Assembly (NCBI GenBank): GCA_913054445.1
Contig: CAJXIK010000052.1
Coordinates: 1 to 9,940 of the forward strand
Source: an uncultured Bermanella sp.
GTDB lineage: Bacteria > Pseudomonadota > Gammaproteobacteria > Pseudomonadales > Oceanobacteraceae
Reading direction: 5' to 3'
DNA: 9,940 bases
Of this stretch, positions 1 to 6,333 are shown piece after piece; positions within the stretch are counted from its first letter, which is position 1, and the number at the start of each line of letters is the position of its first letter. Under the pieces are notes generated by a model. It was given only the letters and a program-made list of their open reading frames with translations, was not told the DNA's origin and ran no database searches. The position numbers and the translations under genes were made by a program.

Positions 1-39
1 ATTTTAATGCGACCTTCCCAGTCTTTTACCCGTATATTC

Positions 40-69
40 TTTCCAATCTACTGCCAAATATGGTATAAA
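40..69 (+). promoter_or_regulatory. rpsB promoter, extended -10 with GC-rich discriminator
   Basis: The -10 hexamer TATAAA (64-69) is preceded by TG at 61-62, giving an extended -10 element (TGGTATAAA). A partial -35, TTTCCA (40-45, 4 of 6 matches), sits 18 bp upstream. The bases after the -10 are CGCGCGCC (71-78), a GC-rich discriminator of the kind linked to ppGpp-dependent stringent control of ribosomal genes. A start near G76 would leave a leader of about 180 nt. Gammaproteobacterial rpsB promoters are known to share an extended -10 and GC-rich discriminator, and the location fits. The start point is inferred, not seen. Confidence 0.8.
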
Positions 70-75
70 ACGCGC

Positions 76-254
76 GCCAAGTTTCGCTGTGTGTGGAATT
101 TGGCGTGTTTTATTAATCCGCACATACATCGACACACTGTTCTGGGTGTCTTGAGCGCCGTAAATGGGCCTCTCTATCATAGGTAGGGTGGCTTGGTACT
201 TGGGATTGGATAGTGGGATGTATGGAGGCCTAACCCTAACTAGGAATGAATTAC
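76..254 (+). promoter_or_regulatory. rpsB mRNA leader, probable S2-responsive autoregulatory region
   Basis: This untranslated stretch lies between the predicted start point and rpsB. It can form a 5'-terminal hairpin, 75-83 with 97-105 (9 pairs, one G-U), right at the likely +1. It also has a 5-bp stem, 131-135 with 146-150, and a small hairpin, 174-178 with 182-186. A longer-range stem pairs 165-172 with 225-232 (8 pairs, one G-U). TAGGGT (184-189) can also pair with ACCCTA (233-238), which would cross the long stem as a pseudoknot just before the Shine-Dalgarno AGGAA (242-246). S2 is known to repress rpsB-tsf through the leader in E. coli. That this leader works the same way is inference from position and structure; I folded it by eye. 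Confidence 0.65.
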
Positions 255-1001
255 ATGGCACAAGTATCTATGCGTGACCTGCTTAAAGCAGGCGTACACT
301 TCGGTCACCAGACCCGTTACTGGAACCCAAAGATGGATCAATACATCTTTGGCGCACGTAACAAGATCCATATCATCAACCTTGAGCACACTGTGCCTGC
401 ATTTAACGAAGCGCTAAACATCGTTAAAGGCATGACGGCTAAAAACAACAAGGTATTGTTCGTAGGTACTAAACGTGCCGCTTCTAAGGTTATCCTTACC
501 GAAGCCGCTCGTGCTGGCATGCCTTTCGTGGCACACCGTTGGTTGGGTGGTATGTTGACCAACTACAAGACCATTCGCCAGTCTATCAAGCGTCTACGTG
601 ACATCGAAGCGATGAAGAAAGACGGTACCTTCGAGCAGCTAACCAAGAAAGAAGCGCTTATGCGTACTCGTGAAATGGATAAGCTTGAGCGTTCTATCGG
701 TGGTATCAAGGAAATGGGCGGCTTACCAGACGCGATCTTCGTTATCGACGTTGACCACGAGCGTATCGCCATTCAAGAAGCCAACAAGCTGGGCATTCCA
801 GTGATCGGTATCGTTGATACCAACAGCAACCCAGATGGCGTTGATTACGTTATCCCAGGTAACGATGATGCGATCCGTGCCATTGAGATCTTCACCTCTG
901 CTGTTGCTGATGCGTGTATCGAAGGCAAGTCAGAAATTGGTGCTGAAAAAGCGGAAGCGGCTCCTAAAGCCGAAGCCAAAGAAGAAAAAGCAGCCGAGTA
1001 A
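255..1001 (+). CDS. rpsB: 30S ribosomal protein S2
   Basis: S2 binds late in 30S assembly on the solvent side between head and body, and helps hold S1 on the ribosome. The product is 248 residues (E. coli S2 is 241). The N-terminal family signature around LLKAGVHFGH (9-18) and the second signature around PDAIFVIDVDHERIAIQEA (158-176) are both clear, followed by the conserved GIPVIGIVDTNSNPDG stretch (180-195). Residues 225-248 are an Ala/Glu/Lys-rich tail, which is variable in this family. I chose ATG 255 rather than the in-frame ATG 246 because AGGAA (242-246) then lies 8 nt upstream and the protein begins with the usual MAQVSMRDLL. Arginine is mostly CGT and the wobble choices look like those of a highly expressed gene. 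It is first in the operon with tsf and is probably autoregulated through its leader. Confidence 0.98.
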   Translation: MAQVSMRDLLKAGVHFGHQTRYWNPKMDQYIFGARNKIHIINLEHTVPAFNEALNIVKGMTAKNNKVLFVGTKRAASKVILTEAARAGMPFVAHRWLGGMLTNYKTIRQSIKRLRDIEAMKKDGTFEQLTKKEALMRTREMDKLERSIGGIKEMGGLPDAIFVIDVDHERIAIQEANKLGIPVIGIVDTNSNPDGVDYVIPGNDDAIRAIEIFTSAVADACIEGKSEIGAEKAEAAPKAEAKEEKAAE

Positions 1002-1004
1002 TAC

Positions 1005-1031
1005 CCACTGCCTATTCGCGTAGGCAAGTGG
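1005..1031 (+). other. Hairpin directly after rpsB
   Basis: CCACTGCCTA (1005-1014) pairs with TAGGCAAGTGG (1021-1031): ten base pairs, one bulged A and a 6-nt loop TTCGCG. It starts four bases past the rpsB stop and is not followed by a T run, so it is not itself a terminator. Possible roles are protecting the rpsB 3' end, giving a processing site, or acting with the next hairpin. The pairing is seen directly; the role is inferred. Confidence 0.7.
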
Positions 1032-1048
1032 TCGTTACACCGTTGTGT

Positions 1049-1079
1049 ACACAAAAGGGGGCTTGTCCCCCTTTTGTGT
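1049..1079 (+). terminator. Symmetric hairpin between rpsB and tsf, likely attenuator
   Basis: A perfect 13-bp inverted repeat pairs ACACAAAAGGGGG (1049-1061) with CCCCCTTTTGTGT (1067-1079) around a 5-nt loop. The GGGGG/CCCCC core followed by TTTT (and preceded by AAAA) is the layout of a Rho-independent terminator that could work on either strand. tsf must still be transcribed and I see no convincing promoter between them, so partial termination, lowering tsf relative to rpsB, is the likeliest role. Intercistronic hairpins are known between rpsB and tsf in E. coli. Confidence 0.75.
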
Positions 1080-1115
1080 TGAATTTTGAACATATTAAAT
1101 ATTTAGGTGGAAAAA

Positions 1116-1964
1116 ATGGCATCATTTTCTGCAGCATCCGTTAAAGAATTACGTGAGCGCACTGGCCTTGGCATGATGGAGTGCAAAAAAGCACTTAAAG
1201 CATCCGAAGGCGACATCGACGCAGCGATTGAAGAACTGCGTAAAAATTCTGGCTTAAAAGCCGCTAAAAAAGCCGGTCGTACTGCGGCTGAAGGTATCGT
1301 GGTTGCTAAGGCATCTGCCGACAATAGCTCTGCAATCTTGGTTGAAGTTAACTCTGAAACTGACTTTGCTGCTAAAAACGAAGGTTTCCTTGGCTATGCA
1401 TCTGCCGTTGCCGATGCGGCTTTCGCTGCGAAAAGCGACAAGGTTGTTGGTTTGCTAGAAAGCGAGCGTGAAGCCTTGGTACAAAAAATTGGCGAGAACA
1501 TCTCTCCGCGTCGTGCCGTATTGGCCGAAGGTGAAGTAGTGGGAACTTATGTTCACTCTAACCTGCGCATCGGTGCACTGGTGGTATTGAAGGGCGGTGA
1601 TCTTGAACTGGCTAAAGACGTGGCTATGCACGTCACTGCGGTCAACCCTAAGGTCCTTGCGCCAAGCGACATGCCTGAAGATGTGGTTAACGCCGAGAAA
1701 GCCATCATCAAGGCGCAGCCTGATATGGAAGGCAAGCCAGACGCCATCGTTGAAAAAATGATGGGTGGTCGTATCAACAAGTTCCTTAAAGAACACAGCC
1801 TCTTAGAGCAGCCGTTCGTTAAAGATCCAGACCTTACCATTGCTAAGCTAGTAAAGGCGGCCGGTGCTGAAATTATCAGCTTCGCTCGTCTGGAAGTAGG
1901 CGAAGGCATCGAAGTCGAAGAAGCTGACTTTGCGGCAGAGGTTGCTGCCCAGCTGAAAGGCTAA
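1116..1964 (+). CDS. tsf: Elongation factor Ts
   Basis: EF-Ts is the guanine-nucleotide exchange factor that removes GDP from EF-Tu so that it can reload GTP and aminoacyl-tRNA. The product is 282 residues (E. coli 283). The N-terminal UBA-like domain carries the first signature, ELRERTGLGMMECKKAL (11-27). The EF-Tu contact motif TDF lies at 82-84 within EVNSETDFAAKNEGF; the matching Asp-Phe pair in E. coli (80-81) disturbs Mg2+ binding in EF-Tu. Two core repeats and the C-terminal helices follow without interruption. ATG 1116 is preferred over the in-frame GTG 1107 because the Shine-Dalgarno AGGTGG (1105-1110) overlaps that GTG and sits 5 nt before the ATG, and because the protein then starts MASFSAASVKELRERTG as in homologues. 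It is probably co-transcribed with rpsB through the attenuator. Confidence 0.98.
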   Translation: MASFSAASVKELRERTGLGMMECKKALKASEGDIDAAIEELRKNSGLKAAKKAGRTAAEGIVVAKASADNSSAILVEVNSETDFAAKNEGFLGYASAVADAAFAAKSDKVVGLLESEREALVQKIGENISPRRAVLAEGEVVGTYVHSNLRIGALVVLKGGDLELAKDVAMHVTAVNPKVLAPSDMPEDVVNAEKAIIKAQPDMEGKPDAIVEKMMGGRINKFLKEHSLLEQPFVKDPDLTIAKLVKAAGAEIISFARLEVGEGIEVEEADFAAEVAAQLKG

Positions 1965-1984
1965 TATGCTGTTAGCGTAATAGG

Positions 1985-2012
1985 TGCCGAGTTAGCCACA
2001 GCTGACTCGGCA
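1985..2012 (+). terminator. Hairpin after tsf, first of two
   Basis: TGCCGAGTTAGC (1985-1996) pairs with GCTGACTCGGCA (2001-2012): 12 pairs with one T-G wobble and a CACA tetraloop. It is very stable, but the following TTTGCA gives only a short T run. It may stop RNA polymerase weakly or protect the 3' end of the rpsB-tsf message. Confidence 0.6.
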
Positions 2013-2024
2013 TTTGCATATCTG

Positions 2025-2071
2025 AACCCCAGTTAATCGAGTGTTTTTTGACCACTTGGTACTGGGGTTTT
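2025..2071 (+). terminator. Probable Rho-independent terminator of rpsB-tsf
   Basis: AACCCCAGT (2025-2033) pairs exactly with ACTGGGGTT (2061-2069), and TTTT follows the G run at 2068-2071. The 27-nt loop can form a small inner hairpin (2040-2043 with 2053-2056). With the hairpin just upstream, this makes a double stop ahead of pyrH. The long loop and short T tail make it weaker than a textbook terminator. Confidence 0.55.
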
Positions 2072-2084
2072 GCAGTGAAAAGAC

Positions 2085-2113
2085 TTGCTCCGCTTTACTT
2101 TTTTCTAAAGAAT
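2085..2113 (+). promoter_or_regulatory. Weak candidate promoter for pyrH-frr
   Basis: TTGCTC (2085-2090) and AAGAAT (2108-2113) are spaced 17 bp apart in an AT-rich stretch just after the tsf terminators and about 50 nt before pyrH. The matches are only 3 of 6 and 4 of 6. TTTACT (2094-2099) with GTAAAT (2117-2122) is an equally weak alternative. A promoter is expected here because two terminator-like hairpins precede pyrH, but the sequence alone does not prove one. Confidence 0.25.
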
Positions 2114-2162
2114 TACGTAAATACAGGCACAAGCTCAGTTATTGCAGATTAAGAGGTGAAAC

Positions 2163-2912
2163 ATGCCCCCGGCAGATAATCGTAGCCCTAAGTACAAGCG
2201 CATATTATTGAAATTAAGCGGTGAAGCCCTGCAGGGTGAGCAAAATTTTGGTATCGATCCCAAGGTATTGGATCGCATGGCGTTGGAAATTGGCCAGCTA
2301 GTGGGCATAGGCGTGCAGGTGGGGCTGGTGATTGGCGGTGGTAACCTATTTCGTGGTGCCGAGCTAAGCCAAGCGGGCCTCGATCGAGTCACCGGCGATC
2401 ATATGGGTATGCTGGCCACGGTGATGAATGCACTGGCCATGCGCGATGCCCTCGAACGCAGCAACATTAAGTGCCGCGTGATGTCGGCTATTCCCATGAG
2501 TGGCATTGTTGAACATTACGACCGTCGTCGTGCCGGTCGTCACCTCGAGGGTGGTGATGTGGTCATTTTCTCTGCCGGTACGGGTAACCCGTTCTTCACC
2601 ACCGACTCGGCCGCCTGCCTGCGTGGCATCGAAATCGGTGCCGATATTGTCTTAAAGGCCACCAATGTCGACGGTGTCTATGACTCAGACCCCAATAAAA
2701 ACCCAGATGCGGTTAAGTATCAGACCCTAAATTACGACGAGGTCATCGAACGTCAGTTGGGGGTCATGGATCTAACGGCATTCTGTCTGGCGCGCGACCA
2801 TGAGATGCCGATTCGTGTATTCAATATGGCAACTCCGGGTATTATGGCGCAAATCATGATTGGTGCCGATGAAGGCACCTTAATCACGAAAGAAGGAAAT
2901 AATAATGATTAA
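2163..2912 (+). CDS. pyrH: UMP kinase (uridylate kinase)
   Basis: PyrH phosphorylates UMP to UDP with ATP, the committed step to UTP and CTP. It belongs to the amino-acid kinase fold, is a cytoplasmic hexamer and is unrelated to eukaryotic UMP/CMP kinases. The product is 249 residues (E. coli 241), slightly extended at both ends. Motifs in order: KLSGEALQG (17-25), the GGGN-FRG glycine loop (58-65), GDHMGMLATVMN (78-89) lining the UMP and interface region, GTGNPFFTTDSAA (139-151) at the acceptor site, and KATNVDGVYDSDP (165-177) near the ATP site. In Gram-negative bacteria the enzyme is usually activated by GTP and inhibited by UTP. The start is supported by AGAGGTGA (2152-2159) just upstream. 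The gene overlaps frr by 8 nt, so translation of the two is probably coupled. Confidence 0.97.
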   Translation: MPPADNRSPKYKRILLKLSGEALQGEQNFGIDPKVLDRMALEIGQLVGIGVQVGLVIGGGNLFRGAELSQAGLDRVTGDHMGMLATVMNALAMRDALERSNIKCRVMSAIPMSGIVEHYDRRRAGRHLEGGDVVIFSAGTGNPFFTTDSAACLRGIEIGADIVLKATNVDGVYDSDPNKNPDAVKYQTLNYDEVIERQLGVMDLTAFCLARDHEMPIRVFNMATPGIMAQIMIGADEGTLITKEGNNND

Positions 2913-3462
2913 TGAAGTTCAGCAAGATGCGCAGCAGCGCATGCAAAAAAGTCTCGAAGCCTTGGTCAACGCCTTTAAAAAGGTGCGTACCGGTCGTGCT
3001 AGCCCTGCCATCTTGGAAGGCATCACCATCGATTACTATGGCACTGCCACGCAGTTATCCCAAGTAGCGAATATCACCGTTGAAGATGGTCGTACCCTAG
3101 CGCTTAACCCGTGGGAAAAGAACTTAGTGCCTGCCATCGAAAAAGCCATCATGAAGAGCAACCTGGGCATCAACCCGGTCACCTCGGGTGATACCATTCG
3201 CTTGGCCATGCCCATGCTCACCGAAGAAACGCGCAAGGATTTCATTAAGATTGCCCGTGCTGAAGCCGAAAAAGGCCGCATCTCGGTGCGTAATGCCCGT
3301 CGTGATGCCAACACCGACATCAAAGACTTGCTTAAAGAAAAAGAAATCAGCGAAGACGAAGAGCATAAAGCTCAGGATCAAATTCAAAAGCTGACCGATA
3401 AGATGGTCAACGAAGTTGAGTCGTTGCTTGCGCAAAAAGAAAAAGACCTAATGAAGGTTTAA
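2905..3462 (+). CDS. frr: Ribosome recycling factor
   Basis: RRF acts with EF-G to split the post-termination 70S ribosome so that subunits can be reused. It is a tRNA-shaped two-domain cytoplasmic protein. The product is 185 residues, the same as in E. coli. Visible landmarks are KVRTGRASPAIL (26-37) at the end of the first long helix, the beta-rich domain 2 (about 31-104) with DGRTLALNPW (61-70), and the second helical arm with VRNARRDAN (128-136), where Arg132 matches the conserved functional Arg. KEKEISEDEE (144-153) is also typical. Start ATG 2905 lies inside the end of pyrH (8 nt overlap) with AAGGA (2893-2897) 7 nt upstream. A good terminator follows the stop. Confidence 0.98.
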   Translation: MINEVQQDAQQRMQKSLEALVNAFKKVRTGRASPAILEGITIDYYGTATQLSQVANITVEDGRTLALNPWEKNLVPAIEKAIMKSNLGINPVTSGDTIRLAMPMLTEETRKDFIKIARAEAEKGRISVRNARRDANTDIKDLLKEKEISEDEEHKAQDQIQKLTDKMVNEVESLLAQKEKDLMKV

Positions 3463-3499
3463 TGCTCTTATTTTGCAGTTAATGAGTTTATGAAGTTGT

Positions 3500-3533
3500 A
3501 CTGCGGCGTAGCTTAGGCCGCAGTTTCATTTTT
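3500..3533 (+). terminator. Intrinsic terminator between frr and uppS
   Basis: ACTGCGGC (3500-3507) pairs exactly with GCCGCAGT (3517-3524) around a 9-nt loop and is followed by TTTCATTTTT. This is the cleanest intrinsic terminator in the window. It ends the pyrH-frr unit but lies only 10 nt before the uppS start, so uppS must rely on read-through or an upstream promoter. Confidence 0.75.
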
Positions 3534-3543
3534 AGGTTTAGAC

Positions 3544-4302
3544 ATGTCGCAAAAAGAAATAATAAAATTTAAACGAATTCCGCGTCATGTTGCAATTGTC
3601 ATGGATGGCAATAACCGCTGGGCTAAGCGCCGTCATCTGCCAGGGGTTTCTGGGCATAAGGCAGGGGTGAAGGCGGTTCGCCGCGTCATCGAGCAGGCGG
3701 CGCGCCTCGAGGTCGAGGTCTTGACCCTGTTCGCATTTTCCAGTGAAAATTGGCAGCGCCCAGCAGAAGAGGTCAGTGCGTTAATGCAGCTGTTCCTGTT
3801 TGCCCTGCGCAAAGAAATCAAACAGCTCCATAAGCATAATATCCGCCTAGTGATCATGGGGGATATCGCGGGTTTCAGTGAGACTCTGCAAGAACACATT
3901 CACAGTGCGCAAGACCTCACGCGTGACAACAGCGGCTTGACCCTAGTGATTGCGGCCAATTATGGCGGCCGCTGGGATATGGCGCATGCCGCTAAGCGCA
4001 TGGCCTTGGATGTCAAGGCGGGGAAACTTGCAGCAGAAGAAATTAACGAAGATGTATTTGCCCGTTATACCTGTATCAGTGAGTTCCCCGAGCCGGATTT
4101 ATGCATTCGTACTGGTGGCGAATTACGCATCAGTAACTTCATGCTGTGGCAGTTTGCCTACACCGAGCTGGTCTTTAGTGATGCCTTGTGGCCCGACTTC
4201 AAAGCGTCCGACTTCCACTCGGCATTAGAGCAATATAATGGCCGCACGCGTCGCTTCGGGCGCACCGATGAACAATTACAGGAAGACGCCGCACGTGCTT
4301 AA
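3544..4302 (+). CDS. uppS: Undecaprenyl diphosphate synthase (cis-prenyltransferase)
   Basis: UppS adds eight isopentenyl units in cis to farnesyl diphosphate to make C55 undecaprenyl diphosphate, the lipid carrier for peptidoglycan, O-antigen and other envelope glycans. It is a cytosolic, membrane-associated homodimer. The product is 252 residues (E. coli 253). All conserved regions are visible: HVAIVMDGNNRWAKRR (15-30) with the catalytic Asp21 (E. coli Asp26), FSSENWQRP (65-73), ANYGGRWD (138-145), and RTGGELRISNFMLWQ (189-203) followed by ELVFSDALWPDF (208-219). The Shine-Dalgarno is weak (TAGG, 3533-3536) and lies at the end of the frr terminator T run, so terminator and ribosome binding site adjoin. 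The 3' end overlaps cdsA by 8 nt. Confidence 0.98.
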   Translation: MSQKEIIKFKRIPRHVAIVMDGNNRWAKRRHLPGVSGHKAGVKAVRRVIEQAARLEVEVLTLFAFSSENWQRPAEEVSALMQLFLFALRKEIKQLHKHNIRLVIMGDIAGFSETLQEHIHSAQDLTRDNSGLTLVIAANYGGRWDMAHAAKRMALDVKAGKLAAEEINEDVFARYTCISEFPEPDLCIRTGGELRISNFMLWQFAYTELVFSDALWPDFKASDFHSALEQYNGRTRRFGRTDEQLQEDAARA

Positions 4303-5134
4303 GCAACGCATTTTAACTGGGCTAGTGTTGGCCCCCATGATGATGGGCGGTATCTTCTACCTGCCCATGACGCCGTTCATGATCTTTATTGGTGTGATCA
4401 CCGCTCTAGGTGCCTGGGAGTGGGCGAACCTGTCCGGCATACAGCATAAGCTGGGGCGGGTAGCTTATGCCGCTGCGGTCTCCTCTATTCTCTATCTACT
4501 CTACTACTTTAATTTAGAATTCCAGCCTGAGCTGTTATACCTCGCATTTGTCTGGTGGCTATTGGCATTCGTGTTGGTGCAAACCCACCCTAGGTTTAAA
4601 GCCATCTGGAGCGGCACGCTCACGCGCTTGCTCATGGGCTTAGTGATCCTAGTGCCCATGTGGGTAGGATTTGTACAGATCAAGAGCTATCCCAATAGCG
4701 GTTACCTGATTTTGTTTGTGCTGCTGATTGTTTGGGGTGCGGACGTGGGGGCTTACTTTGCGGGCCGCACCTTTGGCAAGCATAAGCTGGCACCCAAGGT
4801 AAGCCCGGGCAAGAGCTGGGAAGGGGTTTACGGCGGCATGCTAACCACCACCCTAGTGGCGTTTGGCGGCGGATTACTGCTGCAAGATAGCCTCGGCGTG
4901 GCGCTCACCCTCCAACAGTGGAGCCTGCTATTTTTAGCGACCTTCATGGTGACCTCGGTATCTGTGGTGGGGGATCTAGTAGAAAGCATGCTCAAGCGTC
5001 AGCGCGGCATCAAGGACTCCAGCAACCTGCTGCCGGGGCATGGCGGGGTGATGGATCGCATCGATAGCATGACCGCCGCGCTGCCGGTATTTGCGTTAGC
5101 CTTAAGCATGCTGGGCTGGAACCTTAACCTATGA
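4295..5134 (+). CDS. cdsA: Phosphatidate cytidylyltransferase (CDP-diacylglycerol synthase)
   Basis: CdsA is a multi-spanning inner-membrane enzyme that joins CTP and phosphatidic acid to form CDP-diacylglycerol, the precursor of phosphatidylethanolamine, phosphatidylglycerol and cardiolipin. The product is 279 residues (E. coli 285). Most of it is hydrophobic helices, for example 6-23, 27-42, 57-72, 80-96, 111-128, 137-156 and 207-224. The family signature S-x-x-K-R-x(4)-K-D...HGG-x-x-DRxD is present at 231-257 (KRQRGIKD, GHGGVMDRID), with the WGADVGAYFAGR and PGKSWEG regions before it (147-158, 171-177). I chose GTG 4295 because homologues start MLK-R and AGGAAG (4280-4285) lies 9 nt upstream. 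In-frame ATGs at 4238 and 4268 would add an unconserved N-terminus read from within uppS. The 8-nt overlap with uppS suggests coupled translation. Confidence 0.95.
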   Translation: MLKQRILTGLVLAPMMMGGIFYLPMTPFMIFIGVITALGAWEWANLSGIQHKLGRVAYAAAVSSILYLLYYFNLEFQPELLYLAFVWWLLAFVLVQTHPRFKAIWSGTLTRLLMGLVILVPMWVGFVQIKSYPNSGYLILFVLLIVWGADVGAYFAGRTFGKHKLAPKVSPGKSWEGVYGGMLTTTLVAFGGGLLLQDSLGVALTLQQWSLLFLATFMVTSVSVVGDLVESMLKRQRGIKDSSNLLPGHGGVMDRIDSMTAALPVFALALSMLGWNLNL

Positions 5135-5166
5135 CTCAGATGGGGCTTTAAGCTATGACTCAGATG
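5129..5166 (+). repeat. 14-bp direct repeat duplicating the dxr start, with a six-codon decoy frame
   Basis: CTATGACTCAGATG occurs at 5129-5142 and again at 5153-5166, exactly 24 bp apart. The second copy holds the dxr start (ATG 5155, and in-frame ATG 5164). The first copy overlaps the cdsA stop as ATGA (5131-5134) and opens a frame reading MTQMGL that ends at TAA 5149-5151, three bases before the dxr ATG. The repeat and mini-frame are seen directly. A role in passing ribosomes from cdsA to dxr is inference. Confidence 0.9.
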
Positions 5167-6333
5167 ATTACAGTCTTGGGTGCCACCGGTTCCATCGGTA
5201 AAAACACCCTAGATGTGGTGGCGCGTCACCCAGACAAATACCAGCTCTTCGCGTTAACCGCCAACACCCAAGTGGATAACATGTTGCAGCTGTGTATTAC
5301 TCATCGCCCGCAGTATGCGGTGATGGCGGATGATAAAAGCGCGCAGCAATTGGCCAAAAAAATCCTAGCCCATGGCGCGGGTGTCGAGGTCTTAAGCGGC
5401 ATCGATGCCCTGTGTCAGGTGGCGTCTGCCCCTCAGGTGGATCAGGTGATGGCGGCCATCGTCGGTGCGGCCGGTCTCTTGCCGACCCTCGCGGCCGCGC
5501 GGGCGGGTAAGCGGGTGTTGCTGGCCAACAAGGAAGCCTTGGTCATGAGTGGCCAGCTGTTCATGCAGGCCATCAAGGATAACGACGCCACCTTGTTGCC
5601 CATCGACAGCGAACACAACGCGATCTTTCAATCCTTACCCGCCCACTTTAAAGACGACGTTAATGCGCGTCAGCAGGTGCGCAACATTCTGCTAACCGCC
5701 TCGGGCGGGCCATTTCGCGGTTGGGATTTATGCCAGTTGCATGACGTTACCCCAGCGCAGGCGGTTAAACATCCCAACTGGTCCATGGGGCAAAAAATCT
5801 CGGTGGACAGCGCCAGCTTGATGAACAAGGGTTTAGAGTTGATCGAGGCCTGCTGGTTATTCGAGGTGCAGGCCAAGCAAATAGACATACTGGTGCACCC
5901 TGAATCCATTATTCATTCTATGGTGCAGTATGTAGATGGCTCAGTGTTGGCGCAAATGGGCAATCCAGATATGCGAACCCCCATCGCCTATGGTTTGGCG
6001 TGGCCACAACGAATCGACTCTGGGGTGGCATCCCTCGATTTTCTAAGCCACTCGCAGCTAAATTTCGAGGCCCCCGATCACAGCGTGTTCCCCGCCCTTA
6101 ATTTATCGCGCCAGGCCTTCGAGGCAGGGGGCACCGCCGCCGCCATCTTAAATGCCGCCAACGAAGTAGCCGTGGCGGCATTTTTACGGGAACAAATTTC
6201 CTTCACCGCCATCACAGACCTGATAGATGGCGCGCTCAATCATTGTCAATTTGCGGCGGCCGACAGCATCGAAGTGATCTTGGCAGCCGATGCCAGCGCC
6301 AGACGTTTTGTTGAGGAAAAAATAACAGCATGA
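5155..6333 (+). CDS. dxr: 1-deoxy-D-xylulose 5-phosphate reductoisomerase
   Basis: Dxr (IspC) rearranges and reduces 1-deoxy-D-xylulose 5-phosphate to 2-C-methyl-D-erythritol 4-phosphate using NADPH and a divalent metal. It is the committed step of the MEP pathway and the target of fosmidomycin. The product is 392 residues (E. coli 398). The NADPH loop GATGSIG is at 9-15. AAIVGAAGLLPTLAA (100-114) and LLANKEALV (122-130) follow. Metal and substrate residues lie in PIDSEHNAIF (149-158; Asp151, Glu153). TASGGPF (181-187), the flexible flap HPNWSMG (206-212), SVDSASLMNKGLELIEA (216-232) and HPESIIHS (248-255) complete the active site. No strong Shine-Dalgarno precedes ATG 5155 (only TGGGG, 5141-5145). 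ATG 5164 is a possible alternative start, giving 389 residues. The gene ends in an ATGA overlap with rseP and feeds C5 units to UppS. Confidence 0.97.
   Translation: MTQMITVLGATGSIGKNTLDVVARHPDKYQLFALTANTQVDNMLQLCITHRPQYAVMADDKSAQQLAKKILAHGAGVEVLSGIDALCQVASAPQVDQVMAAIVGAAGLLPTLAAARAGKRVLLANKEALVMSGQLFMQAIKDNDATLLPIDSEHNAIFQSLPAHFKDDVNARQQVRNILLTASGGPFRGWDLCQLHDVTPAQAVKHPNWSMGQKISVDSASLMNKGLELIEACWLFEVQAKQIDILVHPESIIHSMVQYVDGSVLAQMGNPDMRTPIAYGLAWPQRIDSGVASLDFLSHSQLNFEAPDHSVFPALNLSRQAFEAGGTAAAILNAANEVAVAAFLREQISFTAITDLIDGALNHCQFAAADSIEVILAADASARRFVEEKITA

Noticed and set aside
4..261. An 85-codon minus-strand open frame across the rpsB promoter and leader.
   Set aside because: It lies over the promoter and structured leader, shows no family motif, and its composition looks like read-through of non-coding sequence.
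164..277. A 37-codon open frame in the rpsB leader (ATG 164 to TGA 275-277) overlapping the rpsB start out of frame.
   Set aside because: It has no good Shine-Dalgarno, its ATG lies at the edge of the proposed long-range stem, and it would clash with rpsB initiation. Chance is likelier than a regulatory peptide.
845..1093. An 82-codon minus-strand open frame across the rpsB 3' end and the rpsB-tsf gap.
   Set aside because: It is antisense to conserved rpsB codons and crosses the intergenic hairpins. There is no ribosome binding site or motif.
1107..1115. GTG 1107 as an upstream start for tsf.
   Set aside because: It overlaps the Shine-Dalgarno itself and would add three unconserved residues.
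1543..1564. GGAACTT followed by TCTAA inside tsf, resembling a sigma-E promoter.
   Set aside because: The spacing is about 8 bp, far too short, and it lies inside conserved coding sequence.
5118..5140. GGAACCT at the end of cdsA as a possible sigma-E -35 element for dxr-rseP.
   Set aside because: No matching -10 lies 15-17 bp downstream; the nearest TCAGA is only 11 bp away.
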